Assembly (NCBI RefSeq): GCF_008274625.1
Contig: NZ_VTRU01000001.1
Span: 992,001-1,056,000 of the forward strand
From: Chryseobacterium panacisoli
GTDB taxonomy: Bacteria; Bacteroidota; Bacteroidia; Flavobacteriales; Weeksellaceae
Length of the DNA: 64,000 nt
Direction of reading: 5' to 3'
Part shown: in pieces, positions 44,060-52,326 of the stretch
Layout of the letters: each line of letters starts with the position of its first letter
Numbering within the stretch: the stretch's first letter is position 1
Made by a program: the position numbers and the translations under genes
Notes under the pieces: model-generated
Databases searched by the model: none
Told to the model about the DNA's origin: nothing
What the model saw: only the letters and a program-made list of their open reading frames with translations

Positions 44060-44220
44060 TATCTTTCTTTTTTACGGTTTTCTATCTTTGCTGCCTGCTC
44101 TACACTTTCGCTGATCGCGCGCATGAGCTGTGCTTCATCTAACGATGCGGCAGTGGTAGTTGCTGCTGCTTTTTCATCCACATTTATTTTAATGTGAAGC
44201 TCTTTTATTTCTATTGGCAT
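44059..44220 (-). CDS. DUF5908-type small eCIS protein (53 aa)
   Basis: Short gene read from ATG at 44218-44220: MPIEIKELHIKINVDEKAAA, then an Ala/Thr stretch and a charged C-terminus (AAKIENRKKER). The opening MPIEIKELHIK is the signature of DUF5908 proteins, which occupy the Afp6 position between the tube initiator and the LysM hub in Bacteroidetes eCIS loci. Function is unknown; a chaperone or small baseplate peptide is plausible. Its stop overlaps the next start by one base. Confidence 0.85.
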   Translation of the reverse strand: MPIEIKELHIKINVDEKAAATTTAASLDEAQLMRAISESVEQAAKIENRKKER

Positions 44221-44298
44221 TTCGTTTGTTTTTTAATTGATCACTAATATTCAAAACACTAATAACCAATGATTTAACATGTTTATTTTTAAAAATCC

Positions 44299-44407
44299 AA
44301 GCACATGAAGGGTGTGTTCAGTCTCTGTTATAGACCAATCTGTTGTTTTTTGATGAAAAAAGATTTGGGTAAAATTTATCTTTAAACTAACACACGTTCA
44401 GGTGCTT
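44299..44407 (-). other. Inverted repeat between tube and baseplate genes
   Basis: Arms AAGCACATGAA (44299-44309) and TTCAGGTGCTT (44397-44407), one mismatch, enclose ~87 bases. It lies exactly at the switch from highly expressed tube genes to low-copy baseplate genes, so it could act as an attenuator or processing site. Confidence 0.4.
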
Positions 44408-44423
44408 AGATTTGATTTAGAAA

Positions 44424-44891
44424 TTACAAGCCTAAGCTTGCTAACGATGAGGGTATTGTGAAATATCTATATTTCAGTTCTATGGTTTCAATAGCAAGTT
44501 TGCTTTCTTCTGCGTTGAATTCGGATACTTCCCATCTTACGGGATATGCTCCAACTACATTCCAAACCATAAGGGGTGCTGTAGATTGAATCCCGCCTGA
44601 AAGGGTAATGATCAGGTCTCTGGGTTCAAACTGGAAGTTTTCCATCGCATTTCTACACCAGCTTATCAATCCGGAACTTACGATTAACCCACGCTTAAGA
44701 ACCAGATTAGGATATTTGGGTCTCAAAGGAAGCTGATGCGTAAACCTGTTTTCGCCTCCTTCAGCATATTCTTCAGTTCCAATTTCTGTTGATAAACCAG
44801 ATATAGATTGAAATCTGGAGTCAATACCCTCTGTTGTTGAAATCCCGTTAACAATAAAAGAGAAACTGGTTGGAGGATATAAAACTGCCAT
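44424..44891 (-). CDS. Tube initiator-like protein, Afp5 (155 aa)
   Basis: gp19/Hcp-like tube fold: MAVLYPPTSFSFIVNGISTT, then FQSISGLSTEIGTEEYAEGG, NLVLKRGLIVSSGLISWCRN and VVGAYPVRWEVSEFNAEESK. It is related to, but clearly different from, the two tube proteins upstream. In Afp and PVC the corresponding gene forms the first tube ring on the spike hub. It is 2 bases downstream of the second tube gene. Confidence 0.9.
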   Translation of the reverse strand: MAVLYPPTSFSFIVNGISTTEGIDSRFQSISGLSTEIGTEEYAEGGENRFTHQLPLRPKYPNLVLKRGLIVSSGLISWCRNAMENFQFEPRDLIITLSGGIQSTAPLMVWNVVGAYPVRWEVSEFNAEESKLAIETIELKYRYFTIPSSLASLGL

Positions 44892-44893
44892 GA

Positions 44894-45325
44894 TTAGTTA
44901 TTTTCAATAGTTAATCCTTCGTGCGCAATTTCCAGCGTTTCAATAGCCACCTCATTACCTTCAGCTTTCAGATCTGTGGATTGTAACTTAAGCGGGAATG
45001 CATTTTTCACTTTCCATGTAACTGCAGGCGCTCCTGTCTCATCTAAAAGAGAAATCGTGATAGATCTGCGTTCTACGGTGCTTAGCTGAATACTCTGGAA
45101 CCAGTCGAAATACTCGTTATCAGTTTTGAAAGTTCCTCTCTTTAAAGTGATGTTACTGAAACTTTTCATTCCAGGCATTTTAATCTTGCTGAAATCAGGA
45201 CTTGCGCCATGTCTGTATTCAATTAAAGCTGCTTCAACATTTAAACCGCTGACTTCCTGAAAACCTACTTTTGTTCCGCCCCAATCTACTTCAAAGGCAA
45301 ATTTTACTAATGGATATGTACTCAT
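44894..45325 (-). CDS. Inner tube protein, copy 2 (143 aa)
   Basis: gp19-like inner tube subunit (MSTYPLVKFAFEVDWGGTKV, then EYRHGASPDFSKIKMPGM, NITLKRGTFKTDNEYFDWF). The protein is identical to that of 46757-47188, while the DNA differs at scattered synonymous positions. It polymerises as hexameric rings to form the conduit that can hold effectors. It lies between sheath 3 and the tube initiator, with 35 bases before and 2 bases after. Confidence 0.95.
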   Translation of the reverse strand: MSTYPLVKFAFEVDWGGTKVGFQEVSGLNVEAALIEYRHGASPDFSKIKMPGMKSFSNITLKRGTFKTDNEYFDWFQSIQLSTVERRSITISLLDETGAPAVTWKVKNAFPLKLQSTDLKAEGNEVAIETLEIAHEGLTIENN

Positions 45326-45359
45326 AATGTATTTATTTTTAGTTGTTATTTAATTTAGC

Positions 45360-46733
45360 TTATGCTTCCTGTAATTTGTGTGAAAAACGTAGTACGATAA
45401 ACTCAGCCGGGCGTACTGCAGCCATACCGACTTCAATAATCATTCTTCCTTCTAAGATGTCCTGAGCCGACATTGTTTTGTGTAAACCAACACTTACATA
45501 ATAAGCTTCTTCCGGCTTGCTTCCTGCTAATGCACCGTCTCTCCACTGCTGATCAAGGAAATTTTCGATCATTGCCTGTACACGAACCCATGTATTAGCT
45601 GTATTCGGTTCAAAAACGAAACGTTCTGTAGCTTTCTTCACAGATTCTTCTACCATATTGAAGAAACGACGTACGGGTACATATCTCCATTCGTTACTGT
45701 TTCCATCCAATGTTCTTGCCCCCCAAACTAATGTACCTTTTCCTGTAAAAGTTCTGATGGCGTTGATTGATTTTCCTGCTACTGCATCTACGTTGAGACC
45801 GTCCTGCGTTTCATTAGAAATTTTTACAACAGGTGCCAGTACATTACTGATTGCCAGGTTGGCTGGTGCTTTCCATACTCCGGAAGTACTGTCTACTTTA
45901 GCATAAATTCCGGCAATTGATGAAGATGGAGCCAATACTACTCTTTTAGATTCAATTTCTTTTTTAGCCTGGTTATACAGTGCTGAACTTCTTGATTTCA
46001 ACCATGCCAAGTTGTTTTCATCCTGAGGCATTGTAACATCTACAAGAGCTCCTGCAGCATTTAATTCTTTATAGCTATCAATTTTAACATCTTTATCATC
46101 AAAGCTGTAGCTTAACACTGTTTCTAATTTTGGATAATAGGCTGCTCCATATTTTAAACCTGTAGCATTTACTCCGGTTCTGAAAGCATCTGCATCTGCA
46201 AAAACATCCATAATAACGAATCTGTCTTTCAAATCTTCTGCCTGATCCAAAGCTTTATTGTATAATTTGTAAGCATCTGCTCCTAAAACTTCCGCATCCG
46301 GGAAAACAATAAGTGTTGGCTCATCTTCTTTTTCCAATGATTTTAATCCGAACCATAAACCGCCGGCAACCGTTTCTGTTCCTAATACAGGAGCTTTGTC
46401 ATAATCAGCTACTGAAACAATATAACATGGCCCGCCACCATTAGCAAAATACATTTGCATAGCATAATACATTTTGTATGGGCTTACCTTAGTGTTGTCT
46501 ACATTTGCAGTAACAACTGTATCTTCAATCTTAATAGAGATGGCTGTTTTTTCATCTTTTGCTCCTCCGAAAATTGTTTCATATTCCAACATAGAAGAGA
46601 TTCTTGTCGGTTCATTTCTTGGTCCTTTATCCGTATGTCCGATAAAAGCTGGGATAGCTGTTTCTACTTGTGCTACAGATGGTGGGAATTTCGCAATTTC
46701 TTCTACGTAAACTCCAGGTGTTTTGTAATTCAT
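45360..46733 (-). CDS. Contractile sheath protein 3, minimal form (457 aa)
   Basis: Tail sheath protein with the N-terminal handshake segment MNYKTPGVYVEEIAKFPPSV, AQVETAIPAFIGHTDKGP and the C-terminal conserved part (NAIRTFTGKGTLVWGARTLD, NSNEWRYVPVRRFFNMVEES, AAVRPAEFIVLRFSHKLQEA). It lacks the large insertions of the two sheath genes upstream and so represents the basic fold. In Afp the three sheath paralogues have different positions, the smallest often being the main one. It is 23 bases downstream of tube copy 1. Confidence 0.95.
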   Translation of the reverse strand: MNYKTPGVYVEEIAKFPPSVAQVETAIPAFIGHTDKGPRNEPTRISSMLEYETIFGGAKDEKTAISIKIEDTVVTANVDNTKVSPYKMYYAMQMYFANGGGPCYIVSVADYDKAPVLGTETVAGGLWFGLKSLEKEDEPTLIVFPDAEVLGADAYKLYNKALDQAEDLKDRFVIMDVFADADAFRTGVNATGLKYGAAYYPKLETVLSYSFDDKDVKIDSYKELNAAGALVDVTMPQDENNLAWLKSRSSALYNQAKKEIESKRVVLAPSSSIAGIYAKVDSTSGVWKAPANLAISNVLAPVVKISNETQDGLNVDAVAGKSINAIRTFTGKGTLVWGARTLDGNSNEWRYVPVRRFFNMVEESVKKATERFVFEPNTANTWVRVQAMIENFLDQQWRDGALAGSKPEEAYYVSVGLHKTMSAQDILEGRMIIEVGMAAVRPAEFIVLRFSHKLQEA

Positions 46734-46756
46734 TTGTTAAAAATTTAAAGTTAATA

Positions 46757-47188
46757 TTAGTTGTTTTCAATAGTTAATCCTTCGTGTGCAATTTCTAAGG
46801 TTTCAATAGCGACCTCGTTACCTTCAGCTTTCAGATCTGTGGATTGTAACTTAAGCGGGAATGCATTTTTCACTTTCCATGTAACTGCAGGCGCTCCTGT
46901 CTCATCTAAAAGAGAAATCGTAATAGATCTGCGTTCTACGGTGCTTAGCTGAATACTCTGGAACCAGTCGAAATATTCGTTATCTGTTTTGAAAGTTCCT
47001 CTCTTTAAAGTGATGTTACTGAAGCTTTTCATTCCAGGCATTTTAATCTTACTGAAATCAGGGCTTGCACCATGTCTGTACTCAATTAAAGCTGCTTCAA
47101 CATTTAATCCGCTTACTTCCTGAAAACCTACTTTTGTTCCGCCCCAATCTACTTCAAAGGCAAACTTTACTAATGGATATGTACTCAT
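46757..47188 (-). CDS. Inner tube protein, copy 1 (143 aa)
   Basis: Same 143-residue protein as copy 2 at 44894-45325, with no amino-acid difference by eye. It lies between sheath 2 (36 bases upstream) and sheath 3 (23 bases downstream). Two copies may raise the tube-subunit dose, or one copy may be a recent duplicate held by gene conversion. Confidence 0.95.
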   Translation of the reverse strand: MSTYPLVKFAFEVDWGGTKVGFQEVSGLNVEAALIEYRHGASPDFSKIKMPGMKSFSNITLKRGTFKTDNEYFDWFQSIQLSTVERRSITISLLDETGAPAVTWKVKNAFPLKLQSTDLKAEGNEVAIETLEIAHEGLTIENN

Positions 47189-47224
47189 AATTTATTTTTA
47201 ATTTTAATTGTTATTTAATTGATT

Positions 47225-48946
47225 TTATGCTTCCTGTAATTTGTGTGAAAAATTCAACACAATAAATTCAGCCGGGCGTACTGCGGCCATACCAATCTCG
47301 ATGTTCATTCTTCCTTCTAAGATGTCCTGAGCTGACATTGTTTTGTATAAACCAACACTTACATAATAAGCTTCTTCCGGCTTGCTTCCTGCCAATGCAC
47401 CGTCTCTCCATTGCTGGTCAAGATAATTTTCGATCATGGTCTGTACACGAGCCCATGTATTGGCGGTATTCGGTTCAAAAACGAAACGTTCTGTAGCTTT
47501 CTTCACAGATTCTTCTACCATGTTGAAGAAACGACGTACAGAAATGTATCTCCATTCGTTGCTGTTTCCATCCAGCGTTCTTGCACCCCAAACCAAGTTT
47601 CCTTTTCCTGTAAAAGTTCTGATGGCATTAATTGATTTTCCTGATGTAGCATCTACATTCAGCAGATCCTGTTCTTTATTGGAGATTTTTACTGCCGGCG
47701 CTTCTACCAGGCTAAGCCCTATATTAGCTGGTGATTTCCATACTCCGGAAGTACTGTCTACTTTGGCGTAAACTCCTGCAATTGCTGATGACGGTGCCAA
47801 TACTACTGACGTAGACTCGATTGCTTTTTTAGCCTGATTATACATTTCAGAATTAACAGTCTTCAAATCTGCTAAAGTTGTAATACCAGATGCACCGGTA
47901 ACCAAGATATCAGCATCTTTGAAATCATAGCTTAAAACAGTCTTCAGTTTTGGATAATAAGCGGCACCGTATTTCAGACCGGTAGAAGATACCTTATCTC
48001 TAAAATCAGCAGCATCTTCAAGAACATCCATAATAACGAACCTGTCTTTCAATAATTCTGCCTGATCTAAAGCTTTACTGTACAAAGCATAGATTTTGCC
48101 GACAGCAACAGAATCACCTGCTCTGGCAGTAACAATACTGCTGGCAGCAAGAGCATCAGTCTCCATTGTCGAAGCCGTAGTAAAATCTGTCTCAAAAGCA
48201 TCCGCAACCTCATCAGCTGCCGCCTTAACAGTAGCAACAGTAGCATTATTTACGGCAGCAGCCGTTTTAACAGCAGCTACAACAGTCTGACCGGCCTTAG
48301 CTCCCACAATCTGTAAATCGTTAGGATTAGGAACATTAAACTCCGCTGCCTTAGCAACTGCAGCAGCAACAGCCGCTTCTACATTAGCACCCGCAACAGC
48401 GCCTGCAACAAGACCTGCAATACCTTTAGCTGCGGAAGCAACATTTTTAGCATTTAATGCTGTAGTAACAACATCCTGAGCAGCAGCAATGTCAGCAGCA
48501 GAAGGAACTAAACTCTGAAGATCCGGAAAAACAATCAGTGTAGGTTCGTCTTCCTTTTTTAATAATTCAAGACCTGATAAAAAAGCTTCTGCAGGTGTAG
48601 GGGCATCTACAGCCTCCGGACTTTTATAATCTCCTACAGAAACGATATAACAAGGGCCACCACCATTGGCAAAATACATCTGCATGGCATAATACATTTT
48701 AAAGTCGCTTACCTTAGTTGGCATTGCTGTTGCCACACCATCTTTGAAAGCTACAGCGAAGATTTCCTGGTTTGCTTTTCCAAAAAGTTCTTCATACTCC
48801 AACATCGAAGCAATTCTCGTTGGTTTATTTTTCGGTCCATCCTCTGTATACCCAATAAAAGCAGGGATAGCCGTTTCAACTTGCGCTACGGAAGGGGGAA
48901 ATTTTCCTTGTTCCTCCACGTAAACTCCAGGGGTTTTGTAATTCAT
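47225..48946 (-). CDS. Contractile sheath protein 2 with Ala-rich insertion (573 aa)
   Basis: Sheath protein with the same N- and C-terminal conserved parts as sheath 3 (MNYKTPGVYVEEQGKFPPSV; MAAVRPAEFIVLNFSHKLQEA-like end). Between about residues 147 and 283 an Ala/Val-rich helical insertion of ~137 residues interrupts the region that in sheath 3 is only a few residues (after PDLQSL and before KIYALYSKALDQAELLKDRF). The insertion probably projects from the particle surface. It has a different composition from the rest of the protein and no counterpart in sheath 1 at this site. Confidence 0.93.
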   Translation of the reverse strand: MNYKTPGVYVEEQGKFPPSVAQVETAIPAFIGYTEDGPKNKPTRIASMLEYEELFGKANQEIFAVAFKDGVATAMPTKVSDFKMYYAMQMYFANGGGPCYIVSVGDYKSPEAVDAPTPAEAFLSGLELLKKEDEPTLIVFPDLQSLVPSAADIAAAQDVVTTALNAKNVASAAKGIAGLVAGAVAGANVEAAVAAAVAKAAEFNVPNPNDLQIVGAKAGQTVVAAVKTAAAVNNATVATVKAAADEVADAFETDFTTASTMETDALAASSIVTARAGDSVAVGKIYALYSKALDQAELLKDRFVIMDVLEDAADFRDKVSSTGLKYGAAYYPKLKTVLSYDFKDADILVTGASGITTLADLKTVNSEMYNQAKKAIESTSVVLAPSSAIAGVYAKVDSTSGVWKSPANIGLSLVEAPAVKISNKEQDLLNVDATSGKSINAIRTFTGKGNLVWGARTLDGNSNEWRYISVRRFFNMVEESVKKATERFVFEPNTANTWARVQTMIENYLDQQWRDGALAGSKPEEAYYVSVGLYKTMSAQDILEGRMNIEIGMAAVRPAEFIVLNFSHKLQEA

Positions 48947-49031
48947 TTTTAAAAATTTTACGTTAATATTAATTATTCCTCGAAGTAAAACTTCGGATAT
49001 TTATTCGTGATTGATTTATTGATTTTGTTTT

Positions 49032-50750
49032 TTAGAACTGTTGTAATTTGTGCGAAAAGTTGAGTACAATAAACTCTGCCGGGCGTACTAGCGCTATTTT
49101 AAGTTCAACATTCATCGTGGTCGTTCCTTCTACTCCTTTCACTGTTACTTCGTAAGCTTCTTTCGGGGTGCTTCCTGCTAATGCACCCTCCATCCATTGC
49201 TGGTTAAGAAAATTTTCCAACATTGTTTTTGCCCGTAACCATGTGTGAGGAATGTTAGGCTCATTAATAAACTTGTTGAGTGCTTCGCTGATCGCTTGTC
49301 TGATCATATTATAATAACGGCGTACGTGTACATACTTCCATTCGTTATCTTTCCCTTCATTATTTTTATCTTTCCCTTCAAGAGTTCTGGCTCCCCATAT
49401 TAAAGTACCTTTCCCTGTAAAAGCTCTGATCGCATTGATTGATTTTCCGAAAGCATCGATGTTTAAAGCAGCCTGTTCCTGATCTGAAATTTTTTCTGTC
49501 GGAGTAATAACATGGCTGATATTGATATTTGCCGGAGCTTTCCACACTCCTCTTGTACTGTCTATTCTACCATATGCTCCTGCTATTGCTGATGATGGCG
49601 GCAAAACAACTTTTAATGACAGTATTTCTTTTTTCACCTGATTGTATAATGCTGAATTGGATGATTCTAAATTTTTAAGTGTTATCCCGTCTGCATCTCC
49701 TTTTTCGTCTTTTACTTCAAGAATTGCAGTTTTCAATGCATCAAACTCCCCACTGAAAACAGGGGCATCTTCGTCGAATCCATCAGGGATCACAAAATCA
49801 TCTATTATTCCGTCATATATGGCTTTTAACACAACTTTTGCTTCATCAATTACTTCTGTTAAAGCATTTTTTTTATCACCGGCATCCGCTGCTTCATTCA
49901 CTTCTTCTGCTATGGCAATAGCCTGATCTAATAAATCAGCAAGCACGTAAGCATCGGCAGACCCGGTTGAAATTTCGGCACTTGCCAACCTTTTCAATTC
50001 ATCTAAAGCAGCGATCTCACCCGCATAAAAAAGAGCACTTCCTTGTCCTGCTTTTTGTAAACCGGCATGGGTGATAGGGGTTTGAGTTTCATCAAAAGTA
50101 TAATTCAAAATGGTTTTTAAGTGAGGGAAGTAAGCCGCCGCATGATTAGTTGGGTTGATATTACTTCTAAAAGATTCAATCGTGGTAAGATTGTCTGATT
50201 TGATGATAGAATTTCCGTAGTAGGTATCCAGGATAACAAATCTGTTTTTATTCTCCTCTTTAGCTTTATCAATTGACTGATTATAGATACTATAAAACTC
50301 AGATTCATTGGTTAACGAAACAGCATCAGGGAAAATAATAAGAATCGGTTCTTTAATATTTTTATGATCGATCTTACCCAGCCCTGCTTCCAGTGAGGAT
50401 AATTGCACTTCTGCTGAGGTATAATCCCCTACAGAAATGATATAACACGGTCCGCCGCCATTGGCAAAATACATTTGCAGCGAATAATACATTAAAAATT
50501 GTACCTGAGGGGCTACAATAGTTGCTCCTTTGCCTTCTACATCCTGTAACCTGATATTTTCTTTTTTTGCTTTTCCAAAATATTGTTCATATTCTAAAAG
50601 AGAGCTGATGATGAAAGGTTCATTATACCCGGCAGGGAGTAGTTCGGTATACCCAATAAACGCTGGCATAGCTGTTTCTATGTAGGCAACTGAGTATGGA
50701 AGTTTTGTAATTTCTTCAACAGAAACACCTGGTGTTGCTGGATTTAACAT
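49032..50750 (-). CDS. Contractile sheath protein 1 with acidic insertion (572 aa)
   Basis: The most divergent of the three sheaths. N-terminus MLNPATPGVSVEEITKLPYS, YIETAMPAFIGYTEL; C-terminus ALVRPAEFIVLNFSHKLQQF. A ~125-residue acidic helical insertion (about 232-358: AGEIAALDELKRLASAEIS and DDFVIPDGFDEDAPVFSGEF) sits at a different place from the one in sheath 2. In Afp/PVC systems a divergent sheath paralogue caps or starts the sheath. It is the first sheath gene after the cap-protein gene. Confidence 0.93.
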   Translation of the reverse strand: MLNPATPGVSVEEITKLPYSVAYIETAMPAFIGYTELLPAGYNEPFIISSLLEYEQYFGKAKKENIRLQDVEGKGATIVAPQVQFLMYYSLQMYFANGGGPCYIISVGDYTSAEVQLSSLEAGLGKIDHKNIKEPILIIFPDAVSLTNESEFYSIYNQSIDKAKEENKNRFVILDTYYGNSIIKSDNLTTIESFRSNINPTNHAAAYFPHLKTILNYTFDETQTPITHAGLQKAGQGSALFYAGEIAALDELKRLASAEISTGSADAYVLADLLDQAIAIAEEVNEAADAGDKKNALTEVIDEAKVVLKAIYDGIIDDFVIPDGFDEDAPVFSGEFDALKTAILEVKDEKGDADGITLKNLESSNSALYNQVKKEILSLKVVLPPSSAIAGAYGRIDSTRGVWKAPANINISHVITPTEKISDQEQAALNIDAFGKSINAIRAFTGKGTLIWGARTLEGKDKNNEGKDNEWKYVHVRRYYNMIRQAISEALNKFINEPNIPHTWLRAKTMLENFLNQQWMEGALAGSTPKEAYEVTVKGVEGTTTMNVELKIALVRPAEFIVLNFSHKLQQF

Positions 50751-50803
50751 GTTTAAAAATTTAAAGGGTTATTAGTTTTAGTTTTTAGTTTTTGCTTTTA
50801 TGA

Positions 50804-51388
50804 TTAATCAACTTTAATACTTTGTATATTGATGTCATTAATTAATTTAACAGGGACTACCTCCTTCGCAGCAATTTTTATTACACTGATTTTATATAAA
50901 GCAGAAGGCATTACTTTTCCGCCCAGCAATCCCCAGACGTAACTTAGCTGTTCAAAGGGAATAGAATGCAGTTCAATTCTAAAGCTGAAGTTATTTTCTG
51001 GCTCAAGATCCACATACTCCAGAACATTTTTTGCCTGAAACAGCTCAATAACTTTTGAAATGCTTAGTAAAGATTTGCTATAGGTGCTTCTGTTGGCAGC
51101 AATCATCACATATAGATTTAAGTAAGCCGGAGTACTTTCTTTATCATATCGGACCGGATTGTTGTCTACTACAACCTGCTGGTACCTTGATCTGTTTTTC
51201 AATGTTGATTCCTCCTCAATGTTGAGCAGACTGATTACTACTTTATTGTTAAGTCCCTCAGTATTGTCATCATGTTTTGCGATGTCATCAACAACAGCGA
51301 TTTCAATTTCGCCAGGAACATTAGGATCCCATAAACCATCCGGAGCATTTAGCTGATTTTTTAAAACTGTTAATACTTTATTAATCAT
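50804..51388 (-). CDS. Pvc16/Afp16-like cap (tail terminator) protein (194 aa)
   Basis: DUF4255-type protein. The N-terminus is MINKVLTVLKNQLNAPDG, followed by VISLLNIEEESTLKNRSRYQ, PAYLNLYVMIAANRSTYSKS and LHSIPFEQLSYVWGLLGGKV, all typical of this family. The protein terminates tube and sheath polymerisation at the distal end of the particle. It is the first gene of the structural operon, about 20 bases after a predicted transcription start. Confidence 0.92.
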   Translation of the reverse strand: MINKVLTVLKNQLNAPDGLWDPNVPGEIEIAVVDDIAKHDDNTEGLNNKVVISLLNIEEESTLKNRSRYQQVVVDNNPVRYDKESTPAYLNLYVMIAANRSTYSKSLLSISKVIELFQAKNVLEYVDLEPENNFSFRIELHSIPFEQLSYVWGLLGGKVMPSALYKISVIKIAAKEVVPVKLINDINIQSIKVD

Positions 51389-51414
51389 AATTTCTGTTCT
51401 TAATTATTATGGTG

Positions 51415-51447
51415 CAAACATACAATCAGCCCCCCTCAAAAGACAAA
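51415..51447 (-). promoter_or_regulatory. Promoter of the eCIS structural operon
   Basis: Minus-strand -7 element TATGTTTG (51415-51422) matches TAnnTTTG exactly. A -33 TTTG is at 51444-51447, 21 bases away. An unusual G-run (TTTTGAGGGGGGCTGATTG) lies in the spacer. The distance to the cap-protein start codon implies a ~20-base leader. No copy of the ACGAACA operator is visible here. Confidence 0.65.
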
Positions 51448-51728
51448 TATTTTGGGTGCTCAATACAGTCTTTGCAGTAAATAGGATTTTAATTCCTATA
51501 AAAGAAAATTAAAAACAGCACCATTAACAAACTGGAAACAAACACCTTAAAAACGATATTAAAAAATTAAATTTTCAGACCGAAGATTTTCTCATCTCCA
51601 TAATGACTAAATTTCAGTCCGTAACCGAATGTCATTCTGCCTTAAAAAATCACTCTGTTTCAACATATGATTGCCTCATTCATTCAATGCCTATGTATAG
51701 CAGTCCTGCACTTCTGAATCGTAAATAC

Positions 51729-51959
51729 TCAAATACGATGATTGATTACACGAAGTATTAATTCTCCAAAAAAACATATGCCTTCCTGATTAGAAGTATC
51801 CCTTTTTTGCTCAACAATTTCTAAAAAATTGTAAACACGCATCATCAGGAAATGATTTTTGTCTTTTACTGCAAAGACAGAATAGAGCGGCCTGATAATT
51901 CGCAAAATGGCTTTTCTTCTTTCTAATTTTGACCCAATAATTTTAAAAACTTTAATCAT
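51729..51959 (-). CDS. Doubtful small protein in the divergent region (76 aa)
   Basis: From the ATG at 51957-51959 the frame reads MIKVFKIIGSKLERRKAILR and ends ELILRVINHRI. The composition is protein-like and basic, but the start codon abuts the start codon of the plus-strand gene at 51960 and no separate promoter is visible for it. It may be real or a chance frame in the control region. Apart from this frame and the two promoters, 51389-51959 holds nothing I can name. Confidence 0.25.
   Translation of the reverse strand: MIKVFKIIGSKLERRKAILRIIRPLYSVFAVKDKNHFLMMRVYNFLEIVEQKRDTSNQEGICFFGELILRVINHRI
51924..51931 (+). promoter_or_regulatory. Promoter element for the plus-strand tape-measure/ATPase/effector operon
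   Basis: TAATTTTG matches the Bacteroidetes -7 consensus 29 bases before the ATG at 51960. No clear -33 TTTG is visible at the normal distance, so the support is partial. Confidence 0.45.
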
Positions 51960-52280
51960 ATGAATATTAAAAATCTTTTCAGCAAACGAAATGAAATCAT
52001 TGAAGGCCATTTTAACGAACTACGCTCAAAACTGGGTGCAGCCAATCAGAATGAAGAAGCTATATTCTCTTTAAGGGAAGAAATTTGTAATGCGTGTCCT
52101 TTAAAAAACGGCAACAACTGCAACGCAATGAAATGGCTCAATCCAGAAACACTGGAAGTAGCAGACGGTCCAAAAGATGGATTTATCAGAGGCTGCGGAT
52201 GCAGATTGAGTGCTAAACAGAGATCCAGATTCAGTCTTTGTCCTGCAGGTTTCTGGGGTGGAGAGTTCGACCAAAAGTAA
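51960..52280 (+). CDS. Cys-rich small protein of phage type (106 aa)
   Basis: The N-terminus is helical and charged (MNIKNLFSKRNEIIEGHFNE). Residues about 40-100 carry conserved-looking Cys residues: EICNACPLKNGNNCNAMKWL, GFIRGCGCRLSAKQRSRFSL, CPAGFWGG. The order C-x2-C, NP, GCGC and CP..W resembles small proteins that I recall from Bacteroidetes phage genomes, probably zinc- or iron-binding. It is the first gene of the plus-strand eCIS operon, 46 bases before the tape-measure gene. Exact function unknown. Confidence 0.6.
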   Translation: MNIKNLFSKRNEIIEGHFNELRSKLGAANQNEEAIFSLREEICNACPLKNGNNCNAMKWLNPETLEVADGPKDGFIRGCGCRLSAKQRSRFSLCPAGFWGGEFDQK

Positions 52281-52326
52281 AACCATTTGACGACTCCCGA
52301 TATTTTATAATGTAAACCTATTTAAT

